Notes under the pieces: model-generated
Databases searched by the model: none
What the model saw: the letters and a program-made list of their open reading frames with translations, nothing else
Told to the model about the DNA's origin: nothing
Program-made: the position numbers and the translations under genes
In this document: positions 5,057-10,743 of the stretch, piece after piece
How the letters are laid out: every line of letters begins with the position of its first letter
How positions within the stretch are numbered: position 1 is the first letter of the stretch
NCBI GenBank assembly: GCA_050725495.1
Contig: JBOHHM010000029.1
Span: 1-10,743 of the forward strand
Length of the DNA stretch: 10,743 nucleotides
Direction: 5' to 3'
Origin: JBOHHM01 sp050725495
Lineage (GTDB): Bacteria > Pseudomonadota > Gammaproteobacteria > Burkholderiales > Burkholderiaceae_C

Positions 5057-6655
5057 ATGTTCGACTTCATCATCATCGGTGCCGGCTCCGCCGGCTGCGT
5101 GCTGGCGGCGCGGCTGAGCGAGGACCCGGCTATCAAGGTGGCCCTGCTCGAAGCGGGGCCAGCCGACAGCAGCGCGCTGATCCACTGCCCTGCCGGACTG
5201 GCCTTGCTGGCCAAGAGCGGCCAGGCCAACTGGGCCTTCCAGACCGTGCCGCAGCCCGGCCTCAATGGTCGCCGCGGCTACCAGCCGCGCGGCAAGGTGC
5301 TGGGCGGATCGAGCTCGATCAACGCCATGATCTACATGCGCGGCCACCGCAGCGACTACGACCACTGGGCGTCCGAGGGCAATGCGGGCTGGAGTTTTGA
5401 CGAGGTCCTGCCCTACTTCAAGCGTGCCGAGCACAACGAGCGCGGTGCCGACGCCTGGCATGGCACGGGCGGGCCGCTCAATGTGATGGACTTGGCGCAA
5501 CCGAACCGCTTTGCTCCGGTCTTTGTGGAGGCAGCCCTGCAGGCCGGCTACCCCGAGAACCGCGACTTCAACGGGGAAGAGCAGGAGGGCGTGGGCCTGT
5601 ACCAGGTCACACACAAGAACGGCGAGCGTTTCAGCGCGGCCAAGGCCTACCTCACGCCGAACCTGGCGCGGCCCAATCTGCAGGTGATCACCGGGGCGCA
5701 GGCCACGCGCATCCTGATGCAGGGCCGGCGCGCGGTCGGCGTTGAATACCGCCAGGGCGGCGAACTCAAGCAACTCAAGGCCGCGCGCGAGCTGCTGCTG
5801 AGCGCCGGCGCCCTGCAGTCGCCGCAGCTGCTCATGCTCTCGGGCGTGGGCCCGGCAGCGCAGCTGCAGCAGCTGGGCATTGCGCCGGTCCACGACCTGC
5901 CCGGCGTGGGCCGCAACCTGCACGACCATGTGGACGTGGTGCAGGTGGTCAACGCGCCGCACCTCAAAGACCTGTTCGGCCTGTCACCTACGGGCCTGGT
6001 GCGCGTCCTGCGGGGCATCTATGAATGGCGCAGGTACCGCCGCGGCATGCTGACCACCAATTTCGCCGAGGCCGGCGGCTTCATCAGGAGCCAGGCCAGC
6101 GAGGCCATCCCCGATTTGCAGCTGCATTTCGTGATCGGCAAGCTGGTCGACCATGGCCGCAAGACGGTGGTCGGCCATGGCTATTCCTGCCATGTCTGCC
6201 TGCTGCGTCCGCAAAGCCGCGGCAGCCTGAGCCTGGCCAGCGCCGACCCGCTGGCCGCGCCGCTGATCGACCCGAACTTCCTGGGCGAACGCGACGATGT
6301 GGAGCGCCTGGTGCGGGGCTTCAAGCTGATGCGCCACATCCTGTCGCAGCCGGCGCTGGCCGGCTACCGCGGGCGCGAACTGCCCGCGTCGGCCGCGGCC
6401 CGCACGGCTGCGCAGATCGAGCGGTTCATCCGCGAGCGCGCCGACACGATCTACCACCCGGTCGGCACCTGTCGCATGGGCAGTGGCCCGATGGATGTGG
6501 TCGATGCCCAGCTGCGGGTGCGTGGCGTGCAGGGCCTGCGCGTGGTCGATGCCTCCATCATGCCGCGCGTGGTCAGCGGCAACACCAATGCGCCGACCAT
6601 CATGATTGCCGAGAAGGCGGCCGACCTGATCAGGCGCGAAAGCGCTTGCGCGTGA
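5057..6655 (+). CDS. GMC family FAD-dependent alcohol dehydrogenase (AlkJ/choline dehydrogenase-like)
   Basis: A complete 532-residue glucose-methanol-choline flavoprotein. The FAD-binding GAGSAG is at 8-13, followed by the GMC signatures GKVLGGSSSINAMIYMRGH and, later, SAGALQSPQLLMLSGVG. The C-terminal catalytic pair is H467 in YHPVGTCRMG and N511 in SGNTNAPT, spaced 44 residues apart as in choline oxidase. Segment by segment it resembles AlkJ, the membrane-associated quinone-reducing dehydrogenase of medium-chain primary alcohols, more than it does BetA, but this comparison is from memory and the substrate is inferred. ATG 5057 is preferred to ATG 5027 because the flavin fold starts within a few residues and AGG precedes it. 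Its neighbours for acyl-CoA oxidation fit an alcohol-to-acid-to-acyl-CoA route. The last 26 bp overlap the 3' end of the convergent exporter permease gene. Confidence 0.94.
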   Translation: MFDFIIIGAGSAGCVLAARLSEDPAIKVALLEAGPADSSALIHCPAGLALLAKSGQANWAFQTVPQPGLNGRRGYQPRGKVLGGSSSINAMIYMRGHRSDYDHWASEGNAGWSFDEVLPYFKRAEHNERGADAWHGTGGPLNVMDLAQPNRFAPVFVEAALQAGYPENRDFNGEEQEGVGLYQVTHKNGERFSAAKAYLTPNLARPNLQVITGAQATRILMQGRRAVGVEYRQGGELKQLKAARELLLSAGALQSPQLLMLSGVGPAAQLQQLGIAPVHDLPGVGRNLHDHVDVVQVVNAPHLKDLFGLSPTGLVRVLRGIYEWRRYRRGMLTTNFAEAGGFIRSQASEAIPDLQLHFVIGKLVDHGRKTVVGHGYSCHVCLLRPQSRGSLSLASADPLAAPLIDPNFLGERDDVERLVRGFKLMRHILSQPALAGYRGRELPASAAARTAAQIERFIRERADTIYHPVGTCRMGSGPMDVVDAQLRVRGVQGLRVVDASIMPRVVSGNTNAPTIMIAEKAADLIRRESACA

Positions 6656-7457
6656 GCGCCAGCGCGAGCCAGAACGAGGCCACGGTGTAGGCCAGCAGCA
6701 CCAGGGCGTTGCGCAGCGGATGGGCTGGCCACTGGTCCATGAACAGCGGGCGCACCAGCTCCACCGCATTGGTCAGTGGCAGCCATTCAGAGAAGCTGTA
6801 CATCACACCCGGCAACTGCTCGCGCGGAAAGAACACGCCCGAGAGAAACATCATCGGCGTGAGCAGCAGGGTGAAGTAGTAGGTGAAGAAGTCGTAGCTC
6901 TTGGCCAGCGCGTTGAAGATCAGCGCGATGCACGAAAAGGTGACGCCCGCGCCCAGCAGCACGGGCCAGGCCGCCAGCAGCTTGGGCGCGTGGCTGATGC
7001 CCAGGGCCAGCATCACGCCCATGATGGCGGTCACGGTGAACAAGGCCTTGAACGCGGCCCAGAGCATTTCGGCCAGCACCACGTTGTCGAGGTTGACCGG
7101 GGCATTCATGATGCCGTCCCAGGTCTTTTGCACATGCATGCGCGAAAACGCCGAGTACAGGGCCTCGAACGAGGCTGCGTTCATCGCGCTCATGCAGATC
7201 GAGCCGCTGGCCAGGAACAGGATGTAGGGCACCTGGGTGGCGCCGTTGGCGCCGCTCATGTTGACCTGTCCCACGAGGGCGCCCATGCCGTAGCCAAAGG
7301 CCACCAGCCACATCAGCGGCTCGGCGATGTTGCCCACCAGGCTGGGAATGGCGAGCTTGCGCCAGACCAGCAGGTTGCGCAGGAATACCGGCCACCAGCG
7401 CCGCGACAGGTCGGGTGCGCGCCAGATGGAAAGAGAGACCATGGAAGTTGGGTTCAT
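6630..7457 (-). CDS. ABC-2 type exporter permease, NodJ-like
   Basis: A 275-residue ABC-2 family inner-membrane permease with about six hydrophobic segments. NodJ-like blocks are visible: RNLLVWRKLAIPSLVGNIAEPL near the N-terminus in shortened form (FLRNLLVWRKL), FEALYSAFSRMHVQKTWDGI, and SYDFFTYYFTLLLTPMMFLS with the FFPREQLP segment after it. In rhizobia NodIJ exports lipochito-oligosaccharide Nod factors; betaproteobacteria commonly carry non-symbiotic relatives whose cargo is unknown, so no nod symbol is given. It pairs with the ATPase gene upstream, but an 86-bp gap filled by a palindromic repeat separates them. The start is uncertain: ATG 7457 gives a normal N-terminus, ATG 7442 is an alternative, and ATG 7478 lies inside the repeat. 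None has a clear Shine-Dalgarno. Its stop falls inside the GMC gene (26-bp convergent overlap). Confidence 0.92.
   Translation of the reverse strand: MNPTSMVSLSIWRAPDLSRRWWPVFLRNLLVWRKLAIPSLVGNIAEPLMWLVAFGYGMGALVGQVNMSGANGATQVPYILFLASGSICMSAMNAASFEALYSAFSRMHVQKTWDGIMNAPVNLDNVVLAEMLWAAFKALFTVTAIMGVMLALGISHAPKLLAAWPVLLGAGVTFSCIALIFNALAKSYDFFTYYFTLLLTPMMFLSGVFFPREQLPGVMYSFSEWLPLTNAVELVRPLFMDQWPAHPLRNALVLLAYTVASFWLALALTRKRFRA
6635..6652. other. 18-bp palindrome in the convergent gene overlap
   Basis: The bases at 6635-6652 form a spacer-free imperfect palindrome (8 of 9 positions pair) around AAGCGCTT. It lies wholly within the 26 bp shared by the GMC and permease 3' ends. It may be a transcription barrier or simply GC-rich codons in two frames; no T-run follows on either strand. 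Confidence 0.4.
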
Positions 7458-7472
7458 GTTGGCTTTGCGGTT

Positions 7473-7543
7473 TGTCATTCTGAGCGCAGCGAAGAATCTG
7501 CGGTTCGCCCAGCGGGATTCTTCGGCTTCGCCTCGGAATGACA
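7473..7543. repeat. Dispersed palindromic repeat, copy 2
   Basis: A 71-bp inverted repeat between the two exporter genes. Its left arm (7473-7499) is identical to the minus-strand reading of the right arm of copy 1 (3142-3168), and with one flanking T the identity is 28 bases. The right arm, read on the minus strand, begins TGTCATTCCGAGGCGAAGCC and pairs with the left arm with a few mismatches and a 2-base length difference. It abuts the ATPase stop codon (7546-7544) and ends 15 bp before the preferred permease ATG. In mRNA it should form a strong hairpin within the operon. Confidence 0.85.
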
Positions 7544-8500
7544 TCAGCCGTCCTCCCTGATCTGACGGCCGGTGAGTTTCAAAAACAAGTCCTCCAGATT
7601 GGCGGGACGGTGCAGGGTGCGCAGCTGGGGATGGGCCGCCAGCGCGGCCAGCAGCGGCCGTGCATCCTGCGTGTAGAAGAACACGGTCTCGCCGCTGATT
7701 TCGACGCGGGCGGCCAAGGCCTTGAGCGACGAGTCGGCCAGCGCCCCCGCTTCGCCGTTGCCGCCCGCGCCATAGACCTCGACGACGTCGGGTTCAAGGT
7801 GCTGCGCGATCAGCTCGCGCGGCCGGCCTTCGGCGATTTTCCTGCCATGGTCGATCACCAGCAGGCGCGAGCACAGGCGCTCGGCCTCGTCCATGAAGTG
7901 AGTGGTCAGCAGGATGGACTTGCCCTGCTGCAGCAGCAGCTGAAGCCGCTCCCACATCAGGTGGCGCGCCTGCGGGTCCAGCCCGGTCGTCGGCTCGTCA
8001 AGCAGCAGCAGCCGGGGGTCGTTGACCAGGGCGCGCGCCAGGCTGAGCCGGCGCCTCATGCCGCCCGAGAGCTCGCCTGGCCGGCTGGCTGCGCGGTGTG
8101 ACAGCGCGGCGAACTCCAGCAGCTGCGGAATGCGTGCGCGGATCTGCGCATCCTTCATGCCGAAATAGCGGCCATAGACCAGCAGGTTCTCGGCGCAGCT
8201 GAAGTCCGGGTCCAGCGTGTCGGACTGGCTCACCACGCCCAGCTGCGCCTTGATGGCCAGTGCGTCGCGCGGCATGTGCAGGTGCGGCCCCGTGGCATTG
8301 CCGGGGAAATATGAGATGTGCCCGGCATCGGGCACGGTGAGCCCCAGGCACATGCGGATGGTGGTGGTCTTGCCCGCGCCGTTGGGGCCGATCACGCCCA
8401 GGCATTCGCCGGGCGCGATGGTAAAGGACAGGTCATTGACCACGGTGGTCGCGCCATAGCGCTTGCTCAAGCTGCGAGCCTCAAACAGGGGGGGCGTCAT
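7544..8500 (-). CDS. ABC exporter ATP-binding protein, NodI-like
   Basis: A 318-residue ABC ATPase. Walker A GPNGAGKT is at 38-45, the Q-loop glutamine at Q92 (VVSQSDTLDPDF), the signature LSGGM at 144-148, Walker B with catalytic glutamate LLLLDEP at 164-170 and the H-loop histidine H201 in TTHFMDEAERL. The stretch from the signature through DPQARHLMWERL and the ENLLVYGRYFGM block are typical of the NodI/DrrA group, which partners ABC-2 permeases. A long C-terminal domain follows the nucleotide-binding fold. The segment after the Walker A helix (about 60-85, FPGNATGPHLHMPRDA) looks longer than in NodI. ATG 8500 is chosen because the fold begins at once (MTPPLFEARSLSKRYG); in-frame ATGs at 8527 and 8563 are possible, and none has a strong ribosome site. 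The permease gene follows after the palindromic repeat; cargo unknown. Confidence 0.93.
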   Translation of the reverse strand: MTPPLFEARSLSKRYGATTVVNDLSFTIAPGECLGVIGPNGAGKTTTIRMCLGLTVPDAGHISYFPGNATGPHLHMPRDALAIKAQLGVVSQSDTLDPDFSCAENLLVYGRYFGMKDAQIRARIPQLLEFAALSHRAASRPGELSGGMRRRLSLARALVNDPRLLLLDEPTTGLDPQARHLMWERLQLLLQQGKSILLTTHFMDEAERLCSRLLVIDHGRKIAEGRPRELIAQHLEPDVVEVYGAGGNGEAGALADSSLKALAARVEISGETVFFYTQDARPLLAALAAHPQLRTLHRPANLEDLFLKLTGRQIREDG

Positions 8501-8559
8501 GTCGCTATTGTGGAGCAGGGGCCCCATCCCCGCCCCAAGGTCGCCTTCTCCGGCTTTTT

Positions 8560-8621
8560 CCATCAAAAATCGACGGTAGCCCTTGCAGGAATGGCGTTGG
8601 ACGCTATTGAAAGCATAGCAA
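8560..8621. repeat. Possible degenerate intergenic repeat upstream of psd
   Basis: The stretch from CATCAAAAATCGACGGTAGC through GCTATTGAAAGCATAGCAAC recalls a family of intergenic sequences I remember from Comamonadaceae (an A-rich start, a TAGC...GC middle, and a GCTATTGAAA...ATAGCAAC end). The last part forms a 5-bp dyad (GCTAT 8603-8607, ATAGC 8615-8619). The recognition is from memory and only one copy is present here. Confidence 0.35.
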
Positions 8622-8632
8622 CCGAGGCCGGA

Positions 8633-8638
8633 TAGAAT
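8633..8638 (+). promoter_or_regulatory. Candidate -10 of psd
   Basis: TAGAAT matches the -10 consensus at five of six bases and would start transcription about 20 nt before the psd GTG. The upstream TTGAAA (8607-8612) is a good -35 match but is 20 bp away, longer than the usual 16-18, so the pair is weak. Confidence 0.35.
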
Positions 8639-8666
8639 TTTCGCTCCTCGACTACCGGTAGCCATC

Positions 8667-9518
8667 GTGTCTGACCGTCTTGCGGTGCTGCCGCAGTACC
8701 TCCTGCCCAAGCGGGCGCTCACCGTCTTTGCTGGCCAGGTGGCCCGTGCCCGTATGGGCTGGCTGACGCAGGCCATCATCCGCCGCTTCATCGCGAGGTA
8801 CGGCGTCGACATGGCCGAGGCGGCCGAGTCGCGCATCGAGAGCTACGCGAGCTTCAACGAGTTCTTCACGCGGCCCCTGCGCGCAGGCGCCCGGCCGCTG
8901 GCCGATGCAGCTTTCGTCTGCCCGGTCGACGCGGCGATCAGCCAGTTCGGGCCGATCGAGCACGACCAGATCTTCCAGGCCAAGGGCCACAGCTATTCGA
9001 CCCGCGCGCTGCTGGGCGGCGACGCGGCGCTGGCCTCGCAGTTCGACCACGGCCACTTTGCCACGCTCTACCTCGCGCCCAAGGACTACCACCGCATTCA
9101 CATGCCCTGCGACGCCCGCCTGCTGCGCATGATCTACGTGCCGGGCGAGCTGTTCTCGGTCAACCCGGTCACGGCCCGCGGCGTGCCGGGCCTGTTTGCG
9201 CGCAACGAGCGCGTGGTCTGCGTGTTCGACACGGCCTACGGGCCGCTGGTGCTGGTGCTGGTCGGCGCGACCATCGTCGGCAGCATGGCCACGGCCTGGC
9301 ACGGTGTGGTCAACCCGCCGCGCGCGGCCGGTGTGCGCGAATGGCGCTATGAACACCAGGACATCAGGCTCAAGCAGGGCGAGGAAATGGGCCGTTTCCT
9401 GCTGGGCTCCACGGTCGTCATGCTGTTTCCGCCCAACGTGGCGAGCTTCACGCCCGACTGGGCGCCTTCGCGAGCGGTGCGGCTGGGCGAAGCGATGGCC
9501 GCAGCCGGCGGCGCCTGA
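8667..9518 (+). CDS. psd: Phosphatidylserine decarboxylase proenzyme
   Basis: A complete 283-residue type I phosphatidylserine decarboxylase, which makes phosphatidylethanolamine at the inner membrane. The self-cleavage motif LGST is at 246-249; cleavage between G247 and S248 would give a beta chain of 247 residues and a 36-residue alpha chain carrying the pyruvoyl group from S248. The other triad residues are visible: D88 in CPVDAAIS, at the same number as the E. coli aspartate, and a histidine in KDYHRIHMP (H142 or H145). FNEFFTRPL (63-71) is a conserved family block. The start is GTG 8667, which gives the typical MSDRLAVLPQYLLPK N-terminus; no ATG upstream is in frame nearby and the ribosome site is poor. 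It stands alone, divergent from the exporter ATPase and convergent with the AMP nucleosidase gene only 8 bp away. Confidence 0.97.
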   Translation: MSDRLAVLPQYLLPKRALTVFAGQVARARMGWLTQAIIRRFIARYGVDMAEAAESRIESYASFNEFFTRPLRAGARPLADAAFVCPVDAAISQFGPIEHDQIFQAKGHSYSTRALLGGDAALASQFDHGHFATLYLAPKDYHRIHMPCDARLLRMIYVPGELFSVNPVTARGVPGLFARNERVVCVFDTAYGPLVLVLVGATIVGSMATAWHGVVNPPRAAGVREWRYEHQDIRLKQGEEMGRFLLGSTVVMLFPPNVASFTPDWAPSRAVRLGEAMAAAGGA

Positions 9519-9526
9519 GGCCGCCG
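9506..9526. terminator. Hairpin at the psd/amn convergent junction
   Basis: CGGCGGC (9506-9512) and GCCGCCG (9520-9526) form a perfect 7-bp GC stem with a 7-nt loop that contains the psd stop codon. The amn stop codon begins at the next base. It could act on transcripts from both sides, but no T-run follows on either strand, so it is not a standard intrinsic terminator. Confidence 0.4.
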
Positions 9527-10743
9527 CTACTGGAACGCCACTTCGGCAAAGCTGCGCAGCTTGCGGCTGTGCAGCTGATCGATGCCCTGGCCGCGCAGCA
9601 GCTCGAGGGCGCGGATGCCGATGCGCAAATGCTGGTCGACGCGCTCGCGGTAGAACTGGTTGGCCATGCCCGGCAGCTTGATCTCGCCGTGCAGCGGCTT
9701 GTCGCTCACGCACAGCAGCGTGCCGTAGGGCACGCGAAAGCGAAAGCCGTTGGCGGCGATGGTCGCGGACTCCATGTCCAGCGCGACGGCGCGGCTCTGG
9801 CTGAAGCGGCGCTGCGGCTGGTTGTTGGGCAGCAGCTCCCAGTTGCGGTTGGCGGTGCTGGCGACCGTGCCGGTGCGCATGATGCGCTTGAGGTCCGGGC
9901 CCGAGACCTGCGTCACATCGGCCACGGCTTTTTCGAGCGCAACCTGGATTTCGGCCAGTGCCGGAATCGGCACCCACAGCGGCAGCTCTTCGTCGAGCAC
10001 ATGGTCTTCGCGCACATAGCCGTGGGCCAGCACATAGTCGCCCAGCTGCTGGCTGTTGCGCAGGCCCGCGCAATGGCCCAGCATGATCCAGGTGTGGGGC
10101 CGCAGCACGGCGATATGGTCGGTGATGGTCTTGGCATTGGCCGGGCCGACGCCGATGTTGACCATGGTGATGCCGCTGCGGTCGGCGCGCAGCAGGTGGT
10201 AGGCCGGCATCTGCGGCAGGCGCGCCGGCGGCGTGCCATGCCCGCCCTTGAGCAGCGCGTCGAGCGCGTCGCCGGCATCGGCGCTCAGGCCCGCGCGGCG
10301 CGTGATCACATTGCCGGGCTCGACGAAGGCGATGTACTCGCTGTCGGGCTTGGCCATTTCCTCGTAGCCCAGGCGAACGAATTCGTCGATGTAGAACTGG
10401 TAGTTGGTGAACAGCACGAAGTTCTGGAACCATTCGGGCGCCGTGCCTGTGTAATGGCGCAGGCGGTGCAATGAATAGTCCACGCGCGGCGCCGTGAACA
10501 GCGACAGCGGCTGGGGCTCGCCGGAGCGGGGCTGGTGTGTGCCGTTGGCAATGCCGTCGTCCATCGCGGCGAGGTCGGGCAGGTCGAACAGGTCGCGCAT
10601 CAGCAGGCGGCGCTCGGCGCTCATGTTGACTTCGACATGGCCGTTCTCGGCGAACGAGAAATGCACCGGAATCGGCTGGGTGCTGGTGCCCACTTCGAGC
10701 TCGACCCGGTGGTTTTGCAGCAGCAGGCGGAACTGCTCGAGGT
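9527..10743 (-). CDS. amn: AMP nucleosidase, N-terminus cut by window edge
   Basis: The frame is open from the right edge to the stop at 9527 and shows 404 C-terminal residues of a protein that is about 480-500 residues long in the family. AMP nucleosidase hydrolyses AMP to adenine and ribose 5-phosphate and helps set adenylate levels in the cytoplasm. The N-terminal domain includes SLHRLRHYTGTAPEWFQNFV and YIDEFVRLGYEEM. The C-terminal nucleoside-phosphorylase fold shows MVNIGVGPANAKTITDHIAV, WIMLGHCAGLRNSQQLGDYV, the VALDMESATIAANGF substrate-binding glutamate region, and CVSDKPLHGEIKLPG, whose aspartate is the expected proton donor. A GTG at 10693 is not the start: upstream codons in the same frame (LEQFRLLLQNHRVELE) continue the Amn sequence to the edge. 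It is convergent with psd. Confidence 0.96.
   Translation of the reverse strand, partial: LEQFRLLLQNHRVELEVGTSTQPIPVHFSFAENGHVEVNMSAERRLLMRDLFDLPDLAAMDDGIANGTHQPRSGEPQPLSLFTAPRVDYSLHRLRHYTGTAPEWFQNFVLFTNYQFYIDEFVRLGYEEMAKPDSEYIAFVEPGNVITRRAGLSADAGDALDALLKGGHGTPPARLPQMPAYHLLRADRSGITMVNIGVGPANAKTITDHIAVLRPHTWIMLGHCAGLRNSQQLGDYVLAHGYVREDHVLDEELPLWVPIPALAEIQVALEKAVADVTQVSGPDLKRIMRTGTVASTANRNWELLPNNQPQRRFSQSRAVALDMESATIAANGFRFRVPYGTLLCVSDKPLHGEIKLPGMANQFYRERVDQHLRIGIRALELLRGQGIDQLHSRKLRSFAEVAFQ

Noticed and set aside
4697..5962. Minus-strand open frame (421 residues) across the Hbd start and the GMC gene
   Set aside because: It spans two real genes in a wrong frame, crossing their intergenic region. 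It is His/Arg/Gln-rich with no family motif.
6720..7541. Plus-strand open frame (273 residues) opposite the permease gene
   Set aside because: It is antisense to a NodJ-like membrane protein, with low-complexity composition and no hydrophobic segments or motif of its own.
7458..7544. Permease N-terminal extension to 7544
   Set aside because: Those residues are translated repeat sequence. The NodJ-like similarity begins after residue 7457.
8652..10433. Minus-strand open frame of 593 residues, the longest in the window
   Set aside because: It is antisense to psd and out of frame with amn, both unmistakable. Its Arg/Ala/His-rich composition is that of a GC-driven shadow.
9569..10474. Plus-strand open frame (301 residues) opposite amn
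   Set aside because: It is the complement of AMP nucleosidase coding sequence, with a Gln/His/Ala/Val-rich shadow composition.
1..10743. CRISPR array, insertion sequence, prophage, tRNA or defence island
   Set aside because: No regularly spaced direct repeats, transposase or integrase motifs, phage genes or cloverleaf-like segments were seen. Nearly all the space is taken by recognisable metabolic, transport and regulatory genes.

Overview
This is a GC-rich, densely coded stretch of a bacterial chromosome. Gene content points to a betaproteobacterium of the Burkholderiales, most likely Comamonadaceae or a near relative: a betaproteobacterial-type NodIJ-like exporter, an AtuA-family protein divergent from a LysR regulator, an ohrR/ohr pair, and dispersed TGTCATTCTGAG-type palindromes. 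The taxonomic call is inference. I found no phage, insertion sequence, CRISPR, tRNA or rRNA. The largest gap between genes, 8501-8666, is 166 bp, so no stretch over 300 bp lacks a gene.

Layout. (1) 1-1107, minus: most of an AtuA/DUF1446 gene that runs off the left edge, divergent from a LysR regulator (1168-2070, plus); the short gap between them carries a likely regulator site. (2) 2084-3009, minus: an organic-peroxide defence unit, ohrR followed by ohr, with a well-formed promoter and two tandem OhrR-type palindromes directly before ohrR. The -10 is so close to the ohrR ATG that the mRNA is probably leaderless. (3) 3102-3168: an intergenic palindromic repeat. (4) 3182-4929, minus: a fatty acyl-CoA pair, 3-hydroxyacyl-CoA dehydrogenase then a crotonase-family protein. 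(5) 5057-6655, plus: a GMC flavoprotein alcohol dehydrogenase resembling AlkJ. Its 3' end overlaps the next, convergent gene by 26 bp. (6) 6630-8500, minus: a two-gene ABC-2 exporter, ATPase then permease, related to NodI/NodJ, with a second copy of the palindromic repeat between the two genes. (7) 8667-9518, plus: phosphatidylserine decarboxylase, starting at GTG. (8) 9527-10743, minus: AMP nucleosidase, whose N-terminus lies beyond the right edge.

Together the genes cover alcohol and acyl-CoA catabolism (GMC dehydrogenase, Hbd, crotonase, possibly AtuA), peroxide resistance (OhrR/Ohr), export, phospholipid synthesis and purine salvage. Each has a recognisable family, and I see no clearly new multi-gene system. 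The points most worth a second look are regulatory or structural: the tandem OhrR operators with a leaderless start, the palindrome inside the nodIJ-like operon, the T-N11-A dyad across the LysR start codon, and the overlapping convergent gene ends at 6630-6655.
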